From the NCBI RefSeq assembly GCF_008642295.1, contig NZ_CP029190.1, forward strand, positions 2,390,001-2,454,000: 64,000 nucleotides of DNA, in the 5' to 3' direction. Positions 19,675-29,125 of the stretch are shown here, one piece after another. The notes under the pieces are model-generated. The model was given only the letters and a program-made list of their open reading frames with translations, ran no database searches and had not been told where the DNA came from. Positions within the stretch are counted from its first letter, which is position 1; each line of letters starts with the position of its first letter. A program made the translations under genes and the position numbers. The stretch comes from Streptomyces venezuelae. Lineage in GTDB: Bacteria; Actinomycetota; Actinomycetes; Streptomycetales; Streptomycetaceae.

Positions 19675-20700
19675 TCAGAAGACCGACTCGGCCTCGTACA
19701 TCCGGTTCTCCGGGACGGTCTTGAGCGAGGTGACCGCGGAGGCCAGCGGGGCCATCACGATGTCGGTGCCGCGCAGCGCCGTCATATTGCCGAAGTCGCC
19801 CCGGTGCACGGCCTCGACGGCGTGCCAGCCGAAGCGGGTGGCGAGCACCCGGTCGTAGGCGGTGGGCACCCCGCCGCGCTGGACGTGGCCGAGGATGACC
19901 GGGCGGGCCTCCTTGCCCAGGCGCCGCTCCAGCTCGACGGCGAGCCGGTTGCCGATACCGGCGAAGCGCTCGTGTCCGTACTGGTCGATGGCGCCCTTCT
20001 CGTACGGCATCGAGCCCTCGGCCGGGTGTGCGCCCTCGGCCACGCAGATGACCGCGAACTTCTTGCCGCGGGCGAAGCGCTCCTCGACCATCTTGACCAG
20101 ATCGTCCACCTCGAAGGGGCGCTCGGGCAGGCAGATGCCGTGCGCGCCGCCGGCCATGCCGGATTCGAGCGCGATCCAGCCGGCATGCCGTCCCATGACC
20201 TCGACGACCATCACGCGCTGGTGGGACTCGGCGGTGGTCTTGAGCCGGTCTATGGCCTCGGTCGCCACCATGACGGCGGTGTCGAAGCCGAAGGTGCGGT
20301 CAGTGGAGGAGATGTCGTTGTCGATGGTCTTGGGAACGCCGACCACGGGCATGCCGGCGTCGGACAGCATCCGGGCGGCGGTCAGGGTGCCCTCGCCGCC
20401 GATCGGGATCAGTGCGTCGAGGTTGTACCGGGTGGCCAGTTCCTGGGCGTTCTCGGCGGCTTCGCTGAGCCTGGCGCGCTCCATGCGGGCCGAGCCCAGA
20501 ATCGTTCCGCCGCGGGCCAGGATGCCGCTGACCGCGTTGATGTCGAGGGGGCGGTAGTGGCCGTCGAGCAGCCCCTTGAAGCCGTCCTCGAAGCCGATGA
20601 CTTCGTCACCGTGCCCGACCAGGGCACGGTGCACAACCGACCGGATGACGGCGTTCAGGCCCGGGCAGTCGCCGCCTGCGGTGAGAACTCCGATACGCAT
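19675..20700 (-). CDS. pfkA: 6-phosphofructokinase
   Basis: Glycolytic kinase (341 aa) forming fructose-1,6-bisphosphate. MRIGVLTAGGDCPGLNAVIR opens the protein and fixes the start at 20700. GGEGTLTAARML and VPKTIDNDI form the nucleotide/catalytic region, and EVMGRHAGWIAL and VILGHVQRGG bind the sugar phosphate. It resembles the actinobacterial group III enzymes, which are mainly ATP-dependent though related to PPi-dependent ones. An upstream in-frame extension exists but lacks a ribosome site, whereas GGAG lies about ten bases before this ATG. The gene is divergent from pta. Its leader is about 180 bases if the promoter at 20885-20913 is used. Confidence 0.95.
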   Translation of the reverse strand: MRIGVLTAGGDCPGLNAVIRSVVHRALVGHGDEVIGFEDGFKGLLDGHYRPLDINAVSGILARGGTILGSARMERARLSEAAENAQELATRYNLDALIPIGGEGTLTAARMLSDAGMPVVGVPKTIDNDISSTDRTFGFDTAVMVATEAIDRLKTTAESHQRVMVVEVMGRHAGWIALESGMAGGAHGICLPERPFEVDDLVKMVEERFARGKKFAVICVAEGAHPAEGSMPYEKGAIDQYGHERFAGIGNRLAVELERRLGKEARPVILGHVQRGGVPTAYDRVLATRFGWHAVEAVHRGDFGNMTALRGTDIVMAPLASAVTSLKTVPENRMYEAESVF

Positions 20701-20884
20701 CGTGCTGTGTCTCCTGCTCCTGGTCGTACCGCGCCGTACGCATGCGGGCGTACGGCCGTACTGGTGAAGGCCGTGTTCGAGAAGCCTGTCCGATTGTTCC
20801 ACGCACCGATGGGGAGGCGCGTGCCGTAATGCTCCTCCTGAAGGGCCTTTGGACCCTCGCTCGAAGGACTTTCTTCCGGCAAGC

Positions 20885-20913
20885 GCTTTACCCATCGCCG
20901 GAGGTATTGTCAA
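20885..20913 (-). promoter_or_regulatory. candidate promoter of pfkA
   Basis: Read on the minus strand, TTGACA (20913-20908) and TAAAGC (20890-20885) are separated by 17 bases. The -35 box is a perfect consensus; the -10 box lacks its final T. It is about 185 bases before the pfkA start. Confidence 0.45.
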
Positions 20914-20971
20914 TAGGTCAAGACCACCCTAACGGGGAATTTCGGTTCGCAAGAATGGACGGAGAGCACGC

Positions 20972-23059
20972 GTGACGCGCAGCGTGTACGTGACCGGCAT
21001 CGACCGGGGGGACGGCCGGCAGGTCGTCGAGCTCGGAATCATGGAGCTGCTGACCCGCCAGACCGGCCGGGTCGGCGTCTACCGGCCCCTGCTGCACGAC
21101 GGGCCCGACCGTCTGTTCGAACTACTGAAGGCCCGGTACCGGCTCGACCAGGACCCCTCCACCGCCTTCGGCATGGAGTACCAGGAGGCCTCCGCGATCC
21201 TGGCCGAGAAGGGGACCGACGAGCTGGTCTCGCAGCTGGTCGACCGCTACCACCGGGCCGCCCGGGCGTACGAGGTCATGCTGGTCCTGGGCACCGACTA
21301 CGCCGCCACCAGCCTCCCCGACGAGCTGGCCCTCAACGCGCGCCTCGCCAACGAGCTGGGCGCGGTCGTGATCCCCGTGGTCGGGGGGACCAGGCAGACC
21401 GCCGAGTCGGTGCGCGCCGAGACCCGCAATGCCTACCGCGCCTACGAGAGCCTGGGCTGCGAGGTCGTCGCCATGGTGGTGAACCGGGTGGCCGCCGAGG
21501 ACCGCGAGACGATAGCCGAGCGGCTGGCCGCCCGCCTCCCGGTGCCCTGTTACGTCCTGCCGGACGACAAGTCCCTCGCCGCGCCGACCGTCGCCCAGAT
21601 CACCCGGGAGCTCGGCGGCGAGGTCCTGCTCGGCGACGAGGCGGGCCTGGCCCGGGACGCCCTGGACTTCGTCTTCGGCGGCGCCCACCTGCCGAACTTC
21701 CTGAACGCCCTGACCCCCGGCTGCCTGGTGGTCACCCCCGGGGACCGGTCCGATCTGGTGGTCGGTGCGCTGGCCGCGCACACCTCGGGCACCCCGCCGA
21801 TCGCCGGTGTGCTGCTGACCCTGAACGAGCGGCCGGCCCCGCACATCCTGACCATGGCCGCCCGGCTGGCGCCGGGCACCCCGGTGGTCTCGGTGGCCGG
21901 GAACAGTTTCCCCACCGCCGCCGAACTGTTCTCGCTGCAGAGCCGGTTGAACTCGGCCACGCCGCGCAAGCTGGAGACCGCACTCGGCCTGTTCGAGCGC
22001 CATGTGGCCACCGGTGAACTGCGCGACCTGCTCTCCGTCGCCCGCTCCGAGCGGGTCACCCCGATGATGTTCGAGCACGAGCTGCTGGAGCAGGCCCGGT
22101 CCGAGCGCCGCCGGGTGGTGCTGCCGGAGGGCACCGAGGAGCGGGTGCTGCGCGCCGCGGACGTGGTCCTGCGGCGGGGGGTCTGTGATCTGACCCTGCT
22201 CGGCGACACCCAGGCGGTCCGGAAGAAGGCCGCCGACCTCGGTGTCGACATCAGCGGGGCGGAGATCGTGGACCCGGCGGTCTCCCCGCTGCGGGAACGA
22301 TTCGCCGAGTACTACGCCAAGGCCCGCGCCCACAAGGGCATGACCGTCGAGCTGGCCAACGACGTGGTCACCGACGTCAATTACTTCGGCACCCTGATGG
22401 TGCAGGAGGGCCTGGCCGACGGCATGGTCTCCGGCTCGGTGCACTCCACCGCCGCCACCATCCGCCCGGCCTTCGAGATCATCAAAACCAGGCCGGACGC
22501 GGCGATCGTGTCCTCCGTGTTCTTCATGTGCCTGGCCGACAAGGTGCTCGTCTACGGCGACTGCGCGGTCAACCCGGACCCCGATGCGGAACAACTCGCC
22601 GACATCGCCGTCCAGTCCGCCGCCACCGCGGCGGCGTTCGGGGTGGAGCCGCGGATCGCGATGCTCTCGTACTCCACCGGCACCTCCGGCTCCGGCGCGG
22701 ACGTGGACAAGGTCCGCAAGGCCACCGAGATCGTCCGGGCGCGGCACCCGGAACTGCTGATCGAGGGCCCGATCCAGTACGACGCGGCGGTGGACGCCGA
22801 TGTGGCCGCCACCAAGCTGCCCGACTCCGAGGTGGCCGGGCGGGCGACCGTACTGATCTTCCCGGACCTGAACACCGGCAACAACACCTACAAGGCCGTC
22901 CAGCGCTCGGCCGGCGCCGTGGCGGTCGGCCCGGTCCTGCAGGGTCTGCGCAAGCCGGTCAACGACCTCTCGCGCGGCGCGCTGGTCCAGGACATCGTCA
23001 CCACGGTGGCGATCACCGCGATCCAGGCCCAGGCCCAGTCCCGGCCGCAGGCCCGATGA
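20972..23059 (+). CDS. pta: phosphate acetyltransferase
   Basis: Cytoplasmic enzyme (695 aa) interconverting acetyl-CoA and acetyl phosphate. It is the long form: an N-terminal P-loop-like domain (MTRSVYVTGIDRGDGRQVVELG), a middle DRTGG domain (CLVVTPGDRSDLVVGALAAH) and the C-terminal PTA domain. The last starts near residue 365 (VVLPEGTEERVLRAADVVLRR) and carries EGLADGMVSGSVHSTAATIRP and GPVLQGLRKPVNDLSRG. The GTG start at 20972 is preceded by GGACGGAGAG. Its TGA overlaps an ATG in the ackA frame, and ackA follows directly, the usual Pta-AckA acetate pair. Confidence 0.95.
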   Translation: MTRSVYVTGIDRGDGRQVVELGIMELLTRQTGRVGVYRPLLHDGPDRLFELLKARYRLDQDPSTAFGMEYQEASAILAEKGTDELVSQLVDRYHRAARAYEVMLVLGTDYAATSLPDELALNARLANELGAVVIPVVGGTRQTAESVRAETRNAYRAYESLGCEVVAMVVNRVAAEDRETIAERLAARLPVPCYVLPDDKSLAAPTVAQITRELGGEVLLGDEAGLARDALDFVFGGAHLPNFLNALTPGCLVVTPGDRSDLVVGALAAHTSGTPPIAGVLLTLNERPAPHILTMAARLAPGTPVVSVAGNSFPTAAELFSLQSRLNSATPRKLETALGLFERHVATGELRDLLSVARSERVTPMMFEHELLEQARSERRRVVLPEGTEERVLRAADVVLRRGVCDLTLLGDTQAVRKKAADLGVDISGAEIVDPAVSPLRERFAEYYAKARAHKGMTVELANDVVTDVNYFGTLMVQEGLADGMVSGSVHSTAATIRPAFEIIKTRPDAAIVSSVFFMCLADKVLVYGDCAVNPDPDAEQLADIAVQSAATAAAFGVEPRIAMLSYSTGTSGSGADVDKVRKATEIVRARHPELLIEGPIQYDAAVDADVAATKLPDSEVAGRATVLIFPDLNTGNNTYKAVQRSAGAVAVGPVLQGLRKPVNDLSRGALVQDIVTTVAITAIQAQAQSRPQAR

Positions 23060-23127
23060 CCCCCGGCACCCCCGGCACCCCCCGTACCCACGAAGCCCAC
23101 GAAGCCCCCGAAGGAAACACCGCCACC

Positions 23128-24336
<1,209 letters not shown>

Positions 24337-24357
24337 TCACTTGGACTTTCCACCAGA

Positions 24358-24391
24358 CGGAATATTCCGCTACGAAACAAACGGATAGGAT
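24358..24391 (+). promoter_or_regulatory. candidate leaderless promoter and palindrome before pyk
   Basis: A perfect 12-bp palindrome CGGAATATTCCG (24358-24369) lies 16 bases before a TAGGAT -10 box (24386-24391). The box ends six bases before the pyk ATG, and no Shine-Dalgarno is present. Both facts suggest transcription starts at the A of the start codon, with the palindrome overlapping the -35 position as a possible operator. Confidence 0.5.
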
Positions 24392-24397
24392 CGCTCC

Positions 24398-25828
24398 ATG
24401 CGCCGTTCCAAAATCGTCTGCACGCTGGGCCCCGCCGTCGACTCGTATGAGCAGCTGAAAGCGCTCATCGAGGCAGGCATGAACGTGGCCCGATTCAACT
24501 TCAGCCACGGATCCCAGGCAGAACACCAGGAGCGGTACGACCGCGTCCGGAAGGCCTCCGAGGACACCGGGCGCGCGGTCGGCGTCCTCGCCGACCTCCA
24601 GGGACCCAAGATCCGTCTCGAGACCTTCGCCGAGGGCCCGGTCGAGCTGGTGCGCGGTGACGAGTTCACCATCACCATCGAGGACGTGCCGGGCGACAAG
24701 TCCATCTGCGGCACCACCTACAAGGGCCTGCCCGGGGACGTGTCCAAGGGCGACCAGGTCCTGATCAACGACGGCAACGTCGAGCTCCAGGTGACCGCGG
24801 TCGAGGGCCCCCGGGTCAAGACCATCGTCATCGAGGGCGGTGTCATCTCGGACCACAAGGGCATCAACCTGCCCGGTGCCGCCGTCAACGTGCCGGCCCT
24901 GTCGGAGAAGGACAAGGAAGACCTCCGCTTCGCCCTGCGGATGGGCTGCGACATGGTGGCCCTGTCCTTCGTCCGGGACGCCAACGACGTCAAGGACGTC
25001 CACAAGGTCATGGACGAGGAGGGCCGCCGGGTCCCCGTCATCGCCAAGGTGGAGAAGCCGCAGGCGGTCGAGAACATGGAGGCCGTGGTCGCCGCCTTCG
25101 ACGCGGTCATGGTGGCCCGTGGCGACCTGGCCGTCGAGTACCCGCTCGAGAAGGTTCCGATGGTCCAGAAGCGGCTCATCGAGATGTGCCGCCGCAACGC
25201 CAAGCCGGTGATCGTCGCGACCCAGATGATGGAGTCGATGATCACCAACTCCCGGCCGACCCGCGCCGAGGCCTCCGACGTGGCCAACGCCATCCTGGAC
25301 GGCGCGGACGCGGTCATGCTGTCCGCCGAGTCCTCGGTCGGCCAGTACCCGATCGAGACCGTCAAGACGATGTCGAAGATCGTCGCGGCGGCCGAGCAGG
25401 AGCTGCTCTCCAAGGGCCTGCAGCCGCTGGTCCCGGGCAAGAAGCCGCGCACCCAGGGCGGCTCGGTGGCCCGCGCCGCCTGCGAGATCGCGGACTTCCT
25501 GGACGGCAAGGCGCTGGTCGCCTTCACCCAGTCCGGCGACACCGCCCGCCGGCTGTCCCGCTACCGCGTGGTCCAGCCGATCCTGGCCTTCACCACGGAC
25601 GTGAACACCCGCAACCAGCTCACGCTGAGCTGGGGCGTCGAGTCGTACATCGTCCCGCACGTGGACAACACCGACGCCATGGTCGACCTGGTGGACGCCG
25701 AGCTGCTCAAGCTCAAGCGCCACAACCCGGGCGACATCATGGTCATCACGGCCGGTTCGCCCCCCGGCGTCCCCGGCACGACCAACATGGTCCGCGTCCA
25801 TCACCTGGGCGGCGCCGACCGCGACTGA
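24398..25828 (+). CDS. pyk: pyruvate kinase
   Basis: Glycolytic enzyme (476 aa) converting phosphoenolpyruvate and ADP to pyruvate and ATP. MRRSKIVCTLGPAVDS starts the barrel, AGMNVARFNFSHGSQ follows, then the catalytic Lys in VIAKVEKPQAVENM, the metal-binding stretch MVARGDLAVEYPLEKVP and TQMMESMITNSRPTRAE. The C-terminal allosteric-type domain runs from about residue 345 (ALVAFTQSGDTARRLSRYR). Length and motifs are normal. Streptomycetes often have two pyruvate kinases, so this may be one of a pair. It follows ackA by 61 bp and seems to have its own promoter. Confidence 0.96.
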   Translation: MRRSKIVCTLGPAVDSYEQLKALIEAGMNVARFNFSHGSQAEHQERYDRVRKASEDTGRAVGVLADLQGPKIRLETFAEGPVELVRGDEFTITIEDVPGDKSICGTTYKGLPGDVSKGDQVLINDGNVELQVTAVEGPRVKTIVIEGGVISDHKGINLPGAAVNVPALSEKDKEDLRFALRMGCDMVALSFVRDANDVKDVHKVMDEEGRRVPVIAKVEKPQAVENMEAVVAAFDAVMVARGDLAVEYPLEKVPMVQKRLIEMCRRNAKPVIVATQMMESMITNSRPTRAEASDVANAILDGADAVMLSAESSVGQYPIETVKTMSKIVAAAEQELLSKGLQPLVPGKKPRTQGGSVARAACEIADFLDGKALVAFTQSGDTARRLSRYRVVQPILAFTTDVNTRNQLTLSWGVESYIVPHVDNTDAMVDLVDAELLKLKRHNPGDIMVITAGSPPGVPGTTNMVRVHHLGGADRD

Positions 25829-25845
25829 CGCCGCCGGACAACGAC

Positions 25846-25884
25846 GAGGGCGGCACCCCCGACCGGATCGGGGGTGCCGCCCTC
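25846..25884. terminator. bidirectional terminator between pyk and the convergent gene
   Basis: Perfect 17-bp inverted repeat, GAGGGCGGCACCCCCGA and TCGGGGGTGCCGCCCTC, with a 5-base loop (CCGGA). It lies between two converging genes and should stop transcription from both sides. Confidence 0.85.
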
Positions 25885-25907
25885 CGGCGTCGGCGGCTCT
25901 TGTTCCG

Positions 25908-27269
25908 CTATTCCGCCGGGCCGATGTAGTTCTTCAGACCCGGGACCGTCAGGGTGCCGCCGAACTGGCCGGCCTGGACGACCTTCACCTTGGAGAAGAA
26001 GGCGAACGGGACATTCAGCGGGGGCGGGCTCTCCGGGCTGAACTCGATCGGGATGATCCCGAACAGGTTGCCCTTCAGCGACTCGGTGTACATGGTCACC
26101 GTGCCGCCCCGGATCTTCGAGGTGGAGCCGGGCCGGGACTTCAGGTGGGCGACGTTCCCGGACTTCCCGACCGTCTGGTACAGGTCCTTGATGTCGAGCG
26201 AGTCCGCGGTGAACTTCAGGACCTTCTTGGTCTTGCCGCTCGCCGTCTTCACCTCGACGATCCCGTGGTAGTCCAGGCCGTAGAGGGTCAGCAGGGAGCT
26301 GTCCAGGTACCAGGGCTCGTCCGGCAGGAGCGGGATTCCGGACTCCAGTTCGGCATTGGCCAAGGCTTCGGCGTCGCGGGTCGGACACGGGAACGGCTCC
26401 TTGCCGTCCGGGTCCTTCGTCGCCTCGGCCTTGTCTTTGTCCTTCTCCTTGTCGGCGTCCTTGTCGTCGGCGTCCTCGGCCTTGTCGTCAGCCGTCTTGC
26501 CGTCGGCCGACGGCTTCTTGCCCGTCTCGTCCTTCGGGGTGGTCGCGGTGTCCTTGACCTCCTGGGACAGTTCGGACACCGGCACGCCGGCCTTCTTGGC
26601 CGCGTCCCGGATCTCCTGCTCCCTCGGGTCCGGGGTGGACTTCGAGGAGGGCGCGGAGGGGGCAGGGGCGGCCGGCGTCTGGGGCGCGGGGGCGGCCGGC
26701 TTGCCGTCCAGGCCCTCGAAGAAGCCCTTGATCTTGTCGCCGACACCCAGCGGATCCAGCGGGTTCACGGTCTTGGTGGGGGTCGGGGTCGCAGCCGGGG
26801 CCGGGGCCCCGCCGGTCTGCTTCTCCGTCTGCTTCTCGGGCTCCTTCGCCGCCGGCTTGACCGCCGACGAGGACGCGGACGGCTTGACCGAGGGGCTCTT
26901 CGACGCGCCGGGCCGCGGGGTCGCGCCGGGCGACGTACCGGGCGAGGGCGTCTTGGAGGGGGACTTCGACGCGGACGGCGAGGGCGACTTCGAGGCGGAC
27001 TTGCTCTCCTCGTCCGTCGGCTCGTCGGAGCGGGTCACACAGGGCCCGGGCGCGAAGGGGATGTCCTTCTCGTCGGCCAGGGCCAGCTTCGGCGCCATGC
27101 CCATGCCCACGAACACCGCGGTGGGCATCGCGGCCAGCGCCATGGTCTTGCCGACGGGTATCTGGAGCTTCGTCAGCAGCGACTTCCTGGGCGCCGCGTG
27201 CCGCGGGCCCTTCCTCTCACGGGACTCTGCGTCTGGGGCCACGGCCCGCTGCGTCTCGTCACCCCGCAC
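25908..27269 (-). CDS. secreted Pro/Lys/Asp-rich protein with a DUF6230-like C-terminus
   Basis: Unnamed protein of about 453 aa. A basic N-terminus precedes a hydrophobic stretch (GKTMALAAMPTAVFVGMGMA) ending LALA-DE, a probable signal peptide. A long low-complexity region follows, first Ser/Pro/Lys-rich, then charged and full of Asp and Lys, interrupted by DKIKGFFEGLDG. The last ~100 residues fold-like segment contains LKFTADSLDIKDL, VPFAFFSK and TLTVPGL, which resemble FKVRADELVGEDL, SPFAFSQ and TFTLPDL of the DUF6230 gene two places upstream. GTG at 27269 is chosen because GGGAGG ends four bases before it; an ATG at 27284 is the alternative. It overlaps the DUF6114 gene by 11 bp, so the two are coupled. 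Function unknown. Confidence 0.75.
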   Translation of the reverse strand: MRGDETQRAVAPDAESRERKGPRHAAPRKSLLTKLQIPVGKTMALAAMPTAVFVGMGMAPKLALADEKDIPFAPGPCVTRSDEPTDEESKSASKSPSPSASKSPSKTPSPGTSPGATPRPGASKSPSVKPSASSSAVKPAAKEPEKQTEKQTGGAPAPAATPTPTKTVNPLDPLGVGDKIKGFFEGLDGKPAAPAPQTPAAPAPSAPSSKSTPDPREQEIRDAAKKAGVPVSELSQEVKDTATTPKDETGKKPSADGKTADDKAEDADDKDADKEKDKDKAEATKDPDGKEPFPCPTRDAEALANAELESGIPLLPDEPWYLDSSLLTLYGLDYHGIVEVKTASGKTKKVLKFTADSLDIKDLYQTVGKSGNVAHLKSRPGSTSKIRGGTVTMYTESLKGNLFGIIPIEFSPESPPPLNVPFAFFSKVKVVQAGQFGGTLTVPGLKNYIGPAE

Positions 27270-27783
27270 TGTTCCTCCCGCCATCGGCGTGGGCAGTCGT
27301 CTCGGTCGCGTAGTCCGTTTCCGTCTCGCGCGGTCCGGCTCCGGCGACGGCGGGCACCCGGTCCGCTTCCTCGGCGGGCACCCCGGGCGCCCAGGAGAGG
27401 GCGAGGCAGCCGCCCACCAGTGCGCAGAGGAAGCCCATGAAGAAGCCGCCGAGGTTGGACACCGGCAGCGACACCAGGCCCAGCAGGAGCGTGGCCACGC
27501 CGGCGAAGATCCGGATGCCCTGCTGGAACCAGAGGGCCAGGCCCAGCGTGATCAGCAGGACGCCGATGATGAGGGCACCGGCACCGCCGGTGGTCGCCAT
27601 CGCGATGGTGATATTGCCCAGCCGGACGTCTGCGTACGGGAAGTACGCGATCGGGACGCCGCCCAGCAGAGTGAACAGCCCGGCCCAGAACGGCCGCTTG
27701 CCGCTCCAGCCGTGGAAGCGGTAGTACACCACGGTGAGCCAGTGGTCCTTGGTGGCGGCGTTAACCGGGGCCTGGGGGTTCAT
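27259..27783 (-). CDS. DUF6114 domain membrane protein
   Basis: Integral membrane protein of about 174 aa that I recognise as a DUF6114 member; the family has no known function. From the ATG at 27783 (GGGAG ten bases upstream) a cytoplasmic start with WLTVVYYRFHGWSGKRPFW leads into four hydrophobic helices: FWAGLFTLLGGVPIAYF, IAMATTGGAGALIIGVLLI, FAGVATLLLGLVSLPVSN and FFMGFLCALVGGCLALSWA. An amphipathic linker (WFQQGIRIF) lies between the second and third. The tail is polar with Glu and Ala. It lies 110 bp after the DUF6230 gene and overlaps the next gene, forming a three-gene unit that may be a membrane anchor for secreted partners. Confidence 0.85.
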   Translation of the reverse strand: MNPQAPVNAATKDHWLTVVYYRFHGWSGKRPFWAGLFTLLGGVPIAYFPYADVRLGNITIAMATTGGAGALIIGVLLITLGLALWFQQGIRIFAGVATLLLGLVSLPVSNLGGFFMGFLCALVGGCLALSWAPGVPAEEADRVPAVAGAGPRETETDYATETTAHADGGRNSAG

Positions 27784-27893
27784 GGACAACAGCTCCCTGG
27801 AAACGGTGGTACGGAGAACTAGGTGGAGCCCGGACGGGCGGGCGGGCACGGCCGCAGCCGTCGCCCACCCGTCCGGTCAAGCACCGGGAACGA

Positions 27894-28535
27894 TTACTTC
27901 TCGTCCTGGTAGCACGGCTGGTCGCCGCTGAGCAGACGGAGCTTGAGGTCGGGCAGGGTGAAGGTACCCGCCGTCGTCGCCCACGCCTTCTGCCGCACGT
28001 TCGTCAGCGTCGCCGTCTTGGCGCGCTGCGAGAACGCGAACGGGCTGGACACGGTGCCCGGCTGCGGCTTGGTGGCGTGCGACTTGTCGCCCACCGCAAC
28101 GCCGATGTCGAGCTGCTCGAACTTCGCGTCCGCGTCGAGCTCGGCGACATCCAGGTAGATGTTGTCCGCGACCGCCGGACGGCCCTTGTGGCCCGTCTGG
28201 AGCTTCAGGGTGATGTTGCCGATACCGGGCACCGGAGTGACCAGCGACTGGCACATGTTGGTGATGGTGGCCTTCTTGAACCCGGAGATGGTGACCGGGT
28301 GCTTCTGAGGCTTGCCGTGGAGGTCGTGGCCCTCGGCGATACCGCCGTACTGGATCAGGTCCTCACCGACGAGCTCGTCGGCGCGCACCTTGAAGTCCTG
28401 GCCGGAGACGCTGAAGGACGCCGCGAGGGCGCCCTGCGCGAGACCCACACCCACCGCGGCGGTCGCCGCGATGCTCGGCACCATGACGAGCGCGAAGCGC
28501 TTCCATCTGGTCCCGCCACGAACCTGGGAATTCAT
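27894..28535 (-). CDS. DUF6230 family secreted protein
   Basis: Protein of 213 aa of the actinobacterial DUF6230 family; database records sometimes call it cholesterol esterase, for which I see no catalytic motif. The start at 28535 follows GGAGGA. A basic N-terminus (MNSQVRGGTRWKRF) precedes a hydrophobic segment (ALVMVPSIAATAAVGVGLAQ) with probable cleavage after GALA. The mature part is beta-rich, with FKVRADELVGEDL, a single Cys in ITNMCQSL, SPFAFSQ, TFTLPDLKL and a second Cys near the end (QPCYQDEK). No active-site pattern is evident, which suggests a structural or binding role at the cell surface. It heads the three-gene DUF6230/DUF6114 operon. Confidence 0.85.
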   Translation of the reverse strand: MNSQVRGGTRWKRFALVMVPSIAATAAVGVGLAQGALAASFSVSGQDFKVRADELVGEDLIQYGGIAEGHDLHGKPQKHPVTISGFKKATITNMCQSLVTPVPGIGNITLKLQTGHKGRPAVADNIYLDVAELDADAKFEQLDIGVAVGDKSHATKPQPGTVSSPFAFSQRAKTATLTNVRQKAWATTAGTFTLPDLKLRLLSGDQPCYQDEK

Positions 28536-29125
28536 GTTGTTCCTCCTTCTCGGACGTACATCTCCGGTCGGGGCCCTGCCCGTCCTGGGATGGGAGAAGT
28601 GCTACGTCCTCGGGAAGGAGCGCAGGAGTCCGTGGCGCGGATCCGCGTCAGGTACACCGGCGATCACCCCCGAGCGACAACCACTGGGCCACGCGTCCGC
28701 GCAACCTGGAGGACAGGCCCTGCCGGTGTGGCAGAGACCCCCCTGTCCTTGGGCCGATGTCACTGCCATCGACCCGCCCGGTGGGGACCCATCACCGCGC
28801 TCCGGGTAAGCGGCTCTGCGGGATGGACCGAGCGTGGCCGATCGTGGTCCATTCCGTGCCGCGGCACAAGGGGGTTCGTTACTGGCGGGTAACGGGTGGA
28901 TAACCGGGGTGCGACCCGGCGCCGTCGAGTGGCCACAGAGGGTGTCACCATGGGCCACGACAGAACCCCTGAATCCATCCGCAAGCGGACAGATCCAGGG
29001 GTTCGATTTACTGCGAGTAACAGCTGTGTCGATTGCCAAGTTTTGGCAAAGTACGGCTGCTGTTGGCCTTTGTGTCAACAAATCGCCGAAGCGCTCCGGC
29101 GATGTTCCAGCGCTCCGGATCCGGC
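28536..29125. promoter_or_regulatory. 590-bp intergenic region with three palindromes
   Basis: No convincing gene here. It lies upstream of the DUF6230 operon and downstream of the thioredoxin/TPR gene, both on the minus strand. Three operator-like inverted repeats stand out. They are CGTTACTGGCGGGTAACG at 28877-28894, TTACTGCGAGTAA at 29008-29020 and TTGCCAAGTTTTGGCAA at 29033-29049. The first two share a TTACTG...GTAA pattern and may bind one regulator. The long leader and less GC-rich stretches suggest a regulated promoter for the operon. Confidence 0.55.
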
